Source: Notamacropus eugenii (taxonomy: Eukaryota > Chordata > Mammalia > Diprotodontia > Macropodidae). Taken from it: a DNA stretch of 64,000 nucleotides. This document shows positions 57,373 through 64,000 of the stretch, one piece after another. The DNA lies in assembly GCF_028372415.1 (NCBI RefSeq), contig NC_092876.1:219467528-219531527 (forward strand), read 5' to 3'. The translations under genes and the position numbers were made by a program. Numbering within the stretch: the first letter of the stretch is position 1; every line of letters begins with the position of its first letter. The notes under the pieces are model-generated. The model searched no databases. It saw nothing but the letters and a program-made list of their open reading frames with translations, and was not told where the DNA came from.

Positions 57373-58200
57373 TTTTTGGCCAAATGGACCTCATGATGAT
57401 TCCTTCAGACCTCTGCTCTGTAGTGCAAAGCCACTTGGCCAAAAAACAAAAAACAAAAACCCATTCAACAGCAGTCTCTTGGTTCCAAGCTGTGTGGGAG
57501 TACATTGTGATAGTCTTTTTAAATGCAGGAATATTTCATTTGGAGGAAAAAATATGAAAACAATGCCCAACTGGGGTGACAAGCTCACAATATTCAGGGC
57601 TCCTTAAGGTAAACTAAATTCTTACTGTCCATTGAGAGCATGACCAGGTATTTTGTTCACTCCTAGGGATGCTACCATGTTTCCAGAGCAGCCTTGATAA
57701 TGATCAACCTTGGGTCTACCACAGCATAATTGCTTTTTGCTGAAATCAAGTGACAGGAGCATTATATTATTGCTTGGAATAGTCTCAGGCTCTGACCATC
57801 CTCTCTGAGCCAGGCTGAGTCAGTAGTGACATCTGGGGTGTTTGACTTCTCAAAGAATGGGTAATCTGAGTTCATCAGGAACAGCAAAGGCACCACTACA
57901 ATTGTTCTCATTAATGTTAGGGAGGACTTCCTTTTACTTGTCTTCCAGTCCTATGATAACTAACCTTCTCCTACCAAAAGTATAAGGGGTTTCATCAGCT
58001 TCTAATAATCTTGAGTGAATCACTCACCTTCCCTAAGAAATGGTGGAAGTCTTTAACTCCTACTGTCAGAATCCAATTTTATGTGGCCTATATATATGCT
58101 GTATCCATTTGTAATCCTTCCTGTATCAGCAAGAATATCATAAAGATTACAATGAAGCACAAATAGACATGGTCCTTCCGCATTGTGGTTTGAGATTGAA
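57373..58200. other. No recognised feature
   Basis: Unique-looking. The 65-codon minus frame at 57391-57588 has no motif. Confidence 0.35.
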
Positions 58201-58204
58201 ATAC

Positions 58205-58530
58205 ATTAGATACAATGAAAGCTAAGTGGTGCAGTGGATAGAGCACCAGTGCAGGAGTCAGGAGGACCTGAGTTCAAATCTCACCTCAGACATTTGACAC
58301 TCACTAACTGTGTGACCTTGGGCAAGTCACTTAACCCCAATTGCCTCATCCTGGGTCATCTCCAGTCATCCTGATGAATATCTGGTCACTGGATTCAGAT
58401 GGCTCTGGAGGAGGAGTGAGGTTGGTGACCTGCACAGCCCTCCCTCACTCAAAACAAAGTCAAGTGCAAGTCATGTCATCATTTCTCTGATGGCATGGTC
58501 TTCTTCGGCAATGAAGGACGAACACACACA
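58205..58530 (+). repeat. Long marsupial SINE (MAR4/WALLSI-like), sense
   Basis: Head 'aagtggtgcagtggatagag', 'gtgaccttgggcaagtcact', body 'gggtcatctccagtcatcct', tail 'caagtcatgtcatcatttct' and 'gtcttcttcggcaatgaagg'. It is inverted and highly similar relative to 8463-8765. Confidence 0.85.
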
Positions 58531-58534
58531 TTAG

Positions 58535-59220
58535 ATACATTTATAAATACATGTTAAGTAATTGAAAGGAGGGTTGCAGAACAGCGTGGATTCTACATTA
58601 AAAATGTAAATCAAGAAATGAGTGTTTAATAGAAAAAAAAAACAAGTCAAGGAGGCACTTCTGCTGTTAAATCATGAGAAATCCATAACAAATAGCTCTG
58701 AGGACTCCAAGATAACATAAAGAAGCTACATTTAGAACTATCTCAGGAATAAACCCCATATTCAGGCTATAATGAACTAAAGTGAGAATAATCTTTAAGA
58801 ATAGCCCCAAAGATCAAATCCCCCATATAAGCATAGCAGGGGCCTGTGGGTTACATCTACAAGTATGCTAGTAAACATTTAACAACCTGCTTGGGGGGGA
58901 GGGAAACAAAACTAATGTATGCACAATACATTTTTGAATTTAATTTTATTATCAACATTTTCTCCCACAGTTTAAGCTGGGCAACTAATGAAATGAAAAA
59001 TACTATTCTGATTTGTAGTGTTTGCAGACATACTAAAAAAAATGAACAGTTGGCTTCCATGAACCAGTTTGAGCTAATGCCATCACCTGGTTTCCTTTAT
59101 AAGGTCCTCATCATGTCTGGGAAGACTTTGTTCTTCTCATTCCAAGTACTAATTCCAAGGAGGTTATTGGTACCTAACAAGTCTAGATTGGCATAGAATC
59201 TACTCTCTTCCTAATTTCTC
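58535..59220. other. No recognised feature
   Basis: Contains a 116-codon plus frame (58846-59196) without recognisable domain or GC bias; probably chance. Confidence 0.3.
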
Positions 59221-59224
59221 TTTT

Positions 59225-59518
59225 TATGTCAAATTCCATATTTACCACTGTGCTTTTTAGTCACTTAAGTTCATAACCTCAGTCATATTTGATTCCTCAT
59301 GCTCCCTTATCCTTCATGTCCAATCAGTTGCCAAATCTTTCCGCTCTATATACACATCTCTTGCATTTGTCCCCTTCTGTTCACTTATATGATCATCACC
59401 TTAGTTCAGGTTCTCATCTCTTCTCATCTGGGCTATTGAACTATTGTTTCTAATTGTTCTCCCTGCTTCCATTCCATCGTCTCTCCAATTTGTATTAGGT
59501 AGCTACCAAAGTGATATC

Positions 59519-59520
<2 letters not shown>
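59225..59520 (+). repeat. L2 LINE, fragment 1 of 3
   Basis: 'tccaatcagttgccaaatct', 'ggttctcatctcttctcatc' and 'tagctaccaaagtgatatc'. It breaks at the point where L2 should continue with 'cttaaagcataggtctgacc', which is found at about 60188. Confidence 0.7.
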
Positions 59521-59521
<1 letters not shown>

Positions 59522-59591
<70 letters not shown>

Positions 59592-59657
59592 CATACACAT
59601 ACACATGTACACACATAAATGTGTGCATATGCATGTGTATATGCATATATATGTATG

Positions 59658-59694
<37 letters not shown>
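59522..59694. repeat. Compound microsatellite (TA)n...(GT)n
   Basis: TA run at 59522-59587, mixed cata/tgta, then a GT run at about 59660-59692. It lies exactly between the left target duplication and the 3' end of the RPL23 retrocopy, where its poly(A) tail should be. Confidence 0.9.
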
Positions 59695-60177
59695 AGCTTG
59701 AATGGGATTTTTTTTTATAGATAGGCTTTAGGAAAGTCAAGCAATGCTGCCAGCATTAGACACAACCTTAGACCACAAATCAGCACACTTCTTGGCAACA
59801 GGCCCCATGATGGCCGAACCTTTCACCTCCCCTTTGTTGTTCACTATGACCCCTGCATGGTCTTCAAAATACAGGAGCATCCCATCTTTTCTTCAATATG
59901 GCTTCTGTTGCCATATTACCATTGGTGGATGCACCTTCTTCCGGAGCTCTGGTTCCCCCTTTTTGACTGTGACCATTACCATGTCACCCACACCAACAGC
60001 AGGAAGCCTGTTCAGTCTCCCCTTAATCCCCTTCACAGATATGATGTACACCCATATTATCAGAACAATTGATAACAGCTCTCATTGGGAGACCAAGGAA
60101 ATGTGTAACTTTGCTCCCAAAGACCTATCATATCCTCGCTTAGACATCTTGGCTCCTGGAAAGCATAAAAGGACCCC
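59695..60177 (-). pseudogene. RPL23: RPL23 (uL14) processed pseudogene
   Basis: The minus strand reads as an intronless copy of ribosomal protein L23, a large-subunit protein, from ATG (60147-60145) to TGA (59739-59737). Recognisable stretches are '[20 protein letters not shown]', '[14 protein letters not shown]', '[20 protein letters not shown]' and the C-terminal 'NAGSIA'. The span is 411 nt against 423 expected. A patch near codons 20-35 is frameshifted with a net deletion and an in-frame stop, and an Arg codon later has become TGA. The 3' side keeps an A8 run and UTR-like sequence. Flanks 'aagtgatatcat' and 'aagtgatgttct' look like the target duplication. It is non-functional and inserted into an L2 element. 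Confidence 0.92.
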
Positions 60178-60231
60178 AAGTGATGTTCTTAAAGCATAGG
60201 TCTGACCTATCAGCTTTCTACTGAAGAAGAT
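60178..60231 (+). repeat. L2 LINE, fragment 2 of 3
   Basis: 'cttaaagcataggtctgacc' and 'ctgaagaagattcactggtt' continue fragment 1 and are interrupted by a SINE. Confidence 0.7.
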
Positions 60232-60482
60232 TCACTGGTTCATTTTCACTCTTTTTCAGTCATGTCTAAGTGTTCCGGACTCCATTTGGGGTTTCCTTGG
60301 CAAAGATACCAGGGTGCTTTGCCATTTCCTTCTCCAGCTCATTTTACAGATGACGGAACTGAAGCAAACAGCATTAAGTGACTTGCCAGGGGTCACACAG
60401 CTAGTAAGTATTTGATGTTGGATTTGAATTCAGATCTTTCAGACTCCAGGACCAGCACTTTATCTACTGTGTCATCTATCTA
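60232..60482 (-). repeat. Marsupial-type CORE-SINE nested in L2
   Basis: 'cagtcatgtctaagtgttcc', 'gctttgccatttccttctcc', 'ggggtcacacagctagtaag' and 'ctactgtgtcatctatctaa'. The surrounding 'actggttcatttt' and 'actagcttcccatt' may be its target duplication. Confidence 0.85.
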
Positions 60483-61065
60483 ACTAGCTTCCCATTACTT
60501 CTAGGATAAAATGTAAATAAACAGATAAATAAAATAAACAGATAAAATCAGTTTGGTATATAAAGTCCTTCGAAAACTTGCTCTAATCCATCTTTGAGCC
60601 TCATTACTAACTCCTCTCCTTCATGTATTCTACAGTTCAGTCAAACCTGCTGCCCTCAGCCACCTTTATGCCTTTGAAGGTATTGTCTTCCGGGCCTAGA
60701 ACACACACTCTTTGTTCAGTTTCATGTTTAGAATACTAAGTGTCTTTCAGAGCTCTTCCCCATTGCCACCTCCTAGATGAAGCCTTTCCTGATTCACCCC
60801 TTCTTGTTCCTCACAAGGATCACAAAATCTGGTGTTTCTTCTCTTGCTGTCACCTTATATTTAACTTTGTATATATTTTACTTTGCATATATTTACTTTG
60901 TATGTCTTTTATATCTGACTTATTTGTATCCATATTGTTTCCTCTGACAGAATGCAATGTACTTTTCGGGCAGTGATTGTTTCATTTTTGTCTATATTAC
61001 CAGGGTCTAGCCCAATGCCTTCCACATAGTAGGCATTTAACAAATTCTTTATTTATTGATTGATC
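60483..61065 (+). repeat. L2 LINE 3' end, fragment 3 of 3
   Basis: 'acttctaggataaaatgtaa', 'ctacagttcagtcaaacctg', 'cacctcctagatgaagcctt' and the terminus 'cacatagtaggcatttaaca'. The 78-codon frame at 60740 is part of it. Confidence 0.8.
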
Positions 61066-61240
61066 TATTATCCCTGAAGCCCTTCCAAAATATGAGATCA
61101 ACTTAAGAAAAGGGAGGAGCAACTTACATACGATGACTTCTTTAAGATCTTGGTAGCCAATGTGAGTATACAACTCACCTCATTTCTTGGGAACCACAAG
61201 AGATGCTTGTGATAGAAACCAGGAGGACCTCGTTTTCTTT
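61066..61240. other. Unassigned spacer
   Basis: Short unique-looking segment between the L2 end and the antisense L1. Confidence 0.3.
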
Positions 61241-61244
61241 TTGT

Positions 61245-61520
61245 TTTTGTTTAAATTTTTATTCATTTTGAATTGAAATAAAAAAAGGCAAAAATGAACA
61301 TTTCCTTGTATATAGCACAATGCAAAAAGAGGATGCAACATAAAACCATGAATTTTCATTTCACAGTGCTTCCTTTTTTTGAACTACGTAATAAATACCA
61401 CACATCATTTTCAAAGCTACCCTGCTTTTCTGTGCTTCTAAGTCTTATTTTGTTTTCTTCTATGCACTTTTTATTTTTTCTCCCTCCCTCCTCATCCTGC
61501 CCTAGAGAAGACTACCATTA

Positions 61521-61559
<39 letters not shown>

Positions 61560-63175
61560 CCACTATATATTTCTATTTATCAGTTCTTTCTTTGAATGTG
61601 GATAGCTTTTTCCTTTGTAGGTCCTTTGTAGTTAATCTGGATATTTTATGATAGTCAAAATGACTTAGTCATTCAAAGTTGTTCCTAGAACAATAATGCT
61701 GTTATCATGTACAACGTTCTGCTCATTTCAATATATAATCTTTGTAATATATTGTTGTAGTCCCCGGCTAGTATTTTACTTAGGATTTTTGCATCCATAT
61801 TCATTAAATGAAATCGGTCTATAATTTTCTTTCTCTATTTTTCTCTTCATCATTTAGGTATCAGTAGCATATTTGTTCCATAAAAGGAGTTTGGTAGGAC
61901 TGCTTCTTTGCCTGTTATTCTAAATAATTTGATACTGGAATTAATTGATCTTTAAATATTTGGTAGAATTTACTTGTATATCAATATAAATCTGGTCTTG
62001 ATGCTTTTTGTTAGGAAGTTCATTTATGGCCTGTTCAATTTCTTTTTCTAAAAGAGGTTTATTTAGATATTCTATTTCCTTTTCCATTAATCTGGGCAAT
62101 TTGTATCTTTGTAAATATTCTTCCATTTCACTTAGATTGTTCAATTCATTGGCATATAATTGGGCAAAATAACTCCTTATAATTGTTTTGATTTTATCTT
62201 CACTAGTGGTATTTTCACCCTTTTCATATTTAATACTAATTATTTGACTTTCTTCTCTCTCTTTTTAAAATAACAGCAGCCAATAGTTTATCTATTTTAT
62301 GGTTTTAAAAAATAAAACCAAATCAGTTTTATTTGTTCAATCTTTTTCTTTTACTCAATTTTATTAATTTCGCCTTTAATTATTAAGATTTCCAATTTGA
62401 TGTTTAGTTGAGAATTTTTGTTCTTTTTCTAGTTTTTTTATTGCATACACAATTCATTGGTTTGCTCTTTCTATTTTTATTAATGTAAGCATATAGAAGA
62501 GAAAATTCCCTCTAATTATTGCTTTTACTCCATCCCATAGGTTTTGATATGTCTCATTATTATTATTCTCTTTAATGAAATTACCGATTGTTTCTATGAT
62601 TTGTTCTTTAATTTGTTATAATTCATTCTTTAAGATTAGGTTGTTTAGCCTCCAGTTAATTTTTAATCCGTTTCTATCCTCCCTCATTGAATATAATTTT
62701 ATTGCATTGTGATCGGAAAAGAATGCATTTAATATTTCTGCTTTTCTGCATTTAAGTATAAAGTTTTTGTAGAGGTACCATGTATTAATGAGAAAAAAAA
62801 GGTGTGTTTCTTTCTATTCTCATTCAATTCTCTCCAGATATATATCTTATCTATCTTATCTAAGATTCTTATTCACCTCCTTAACTTCTTTTTTTTTTTT
62901 TGTTAGACTTAACTAATTCTGAAGGAGGAAGGTTAAAGTCCCTCACTATTACAGTATTACTGTCTATTTCCAGCTGTAATTCATTAACTTTTCCTTTAAA
63001 AATTTAGTTGTTATAGCATTTGGTGCATATTGTTCTGTACTGATACTGCTTTGTTTTTCTGTGGTACCTTTTATGATGATATAGTTTCCCTGTTTATTAT
63101 TTTTAATTAATTCTACTTTAACTTTGTCTAAGATCATTCCCCCCAGAAGCACCTTTTCTTAATCTTCATCTGAAT
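61245..63175 (-). mobile_element. L1-type element, antisense: endonuclease to RT start plus 3' module
   Basis: On the minus strand, 62964-63152 shows the endonuclease stretch 'YAPNAITTKFLKEKL' (the L1 'NIYAPN' motif, here Q-Y-A-P-N), and 61941-62144 shows the RT lead-in '[20 protein letters not shown]' followed by 'NELPNKK'. The left edge carries the 3' module shared with 44390 and 46740, so the middle and end of ORF2 are deleted. Frames are broken. The two ORF2 parts remain in native order. Confidence 0.8.
61521..61556. repeat. (AC)n microsatellite
   Basis: About 18 AC units within the L1 3' module. Confidence 0.9.
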
Positions 63176-63237
63176 ACATTGTTATGTCTGAGATCTGCCT
63201 TAAATTTAATGACTAAATTAGTGTGAATTTGCATGTG

Positions 63238-63380
63238 TGTGTGATATTATATATATATATACACATATATAAATATGTGTATATATATATACATATATAA
63301 ATATGTGTATATATATAGTATATAGTAGTATATACTGGAGTATACATATATATGTGTATATATATATGTATATATAGTAT
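63238..63380. repeat. TA-rich simple repeat
   Basis: Repeated 'atatatatacacatatataa' and 'tatgtgtatatatatat' units, with an internal roughly 42-bp periodicity at 63255-63315. Confidence 0.8.
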
Positions 63381-63461
63381 CATGACAATTTGGAGGCAAT
63401 TGGTCAGTCTTACCCTGGTTATAAGCCTTCAGTAATTCCTGGTAGGAAGAATTTAATCAAT

Positions 63462-63575
63462 CTGCAAACAATAAGTGGCTACTATGTGCCAGGCACTGTG
63501 CTGGCACATAGTAACATAGTAAAATTTAAAAAATAACAGACCCTCCCCTCAAGAAACTCATTTTCTAATATGGAA
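63462..63575 (+). repeat. Short interspersed repeat, same family as 12580
   Basis: 'actatgtgccaggcactgtg' followed by 'cagaccctcccctcaagaaa'. A short duplication 'ggcacatagtaacatagta' sits in the middle. Confidence 0.55.
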
Positions 63576-63579
63576 GGCA

Positions 63580-63705
63580 GCATGTATATATGTAGGTATG
63601 TGGAAAATTACATATACATGTATATTGTGCACATATACATATATAGACATGTATATACACATACACACATGTGTATGTATACATACATGTATGTATGCAT
63701 ATGTG
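63580..63705. repeat. TATG/CATA simple repeat
   Basis: Alternating tatatg, acatat and catgta units. Confidence 0.75.
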
Positions 63706-64000
63706 GTGAATGGGGTGTTTAGGGAGGATTAGCACCAATGGTGAAAAGGCTTGCCAAGTCTTTTTCAGGGTTTCTCATCCATTTTTTGTATCCACCTTCA
63801 CCAAACTCTCACCTGTGACTCCAAGAAGCTATAGCCTGGACAGAGGCCATACTTCAGTAAACCATCTCTGCAAACAGGCTAAACCAGGCTGAGAATAACC
63901 AACAGGACTCAAACTCATTGGTGAGTTAGGGGGATAACTACTCCAAGCATGTGAAAACTTCCCACCATGAAATGGGTGAATGAGAACAATTCGTTCTAAT
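63706..64000. other. No recognised feature
   Basis: Unique-looking end of the window; the 60-codon frame at 63710 has no motif. Confidence 0.35.

Noticed and set aside
58846..59196. 116-codon plus-strand frame
   Set aside because: No recognised domain, composition like the surrounding AT-rich DNA, no splice or promoter evidence.
59744..60199. 151-codon plus-strand frame
   Set aside because: It is the antisense of the RPL23 processed pseudogene; the real homology is on the minus strand.

Overview
The window looks like gene-poor DNA from a marsupial, probably an Australian lineage. The evidence is the repeat content: tRNA-headed CORE/MIR-type SINEs, many with the long marsupial tail; degenerate L2 and CR1/L3 LINEs; 5'-truncated L1 copies; ORF1-only L1 relatives of the HAL1 ('half-L1') kind; and several hAT-like DNA transposon remnants. 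Base composition is AT-rich and CpG-poor. I see no bacterial operons, CRISPR arrays, rRNA or tRNA genes, and no intact multi-exon gene. The order and species are inference, because no database search was possible. Repeat family names are from recognition of characteristic sequence blocks and edges are approximate.

Layout. 0-9.5 kb: L2 blocks (125-795, 5040-5835), several SINEs, a CR1/L3 fragment split by a hAT-like element (5925-6146), a 136-bp palindromic hAT-like MITE with an 8-bp target duplication (6758-6893), and a fold-back structure near 7.5-7.75 kb. 9.66-12.24 kb: an antisense L1 ORF2 copy carrying an inverted internal block. 12.8-14.2 kb: an unassigned dispersed repeat. 15-24 kb: three L1 3' ends, and a CR1/L3 copy (19.08-22.5 kb) split by a 2-kb composite insert that holds a Y-box-protein-like retropseudogene and a possible LTR. 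24-40 kb: the least repetitive part, with three candidate conserved non-coding segments, SINEs, a 240-bp purine tract (34.25-34.49 kb) and a candidate 105-nt exon on the minus strand (36535-36639). 41-53 kb: LINE-dominated, with a sense L1 ORF2 end, three consecutive antisense L1/HAL1-like copies, an antisense CR1/L3 piece, then a complete-looking 2.5-kb HAL1-like insertion flanked by direct repeats. 53-64 kb: CR1/L3 remnants, a hAT-like element with a perfect 8-bp target duplication (57142-57364), an L2 copy interrupted by an RPL23 processed pseudogene (about 59695-60177, minus) and a SINE, and an antisense L1 at the right end.

Function. Nothing here forms a working pathway. The window is best read as layers of retrotransposition: ancient L2/CR1/MIR, then hAT elements, then L1/HAL1, SINEs and L1-mobilised retrocopies of host mRNAs. 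Almost all apparent open reading frames are repeat-derived or chance frames. The items most worth testing are the candidate minus-strand exon, the two host-gene retrocopies, the HAL1-like insertion with its flanking repeats, and the non-repetitive segments that may be regulatory. I did not find a convincing new biological system.
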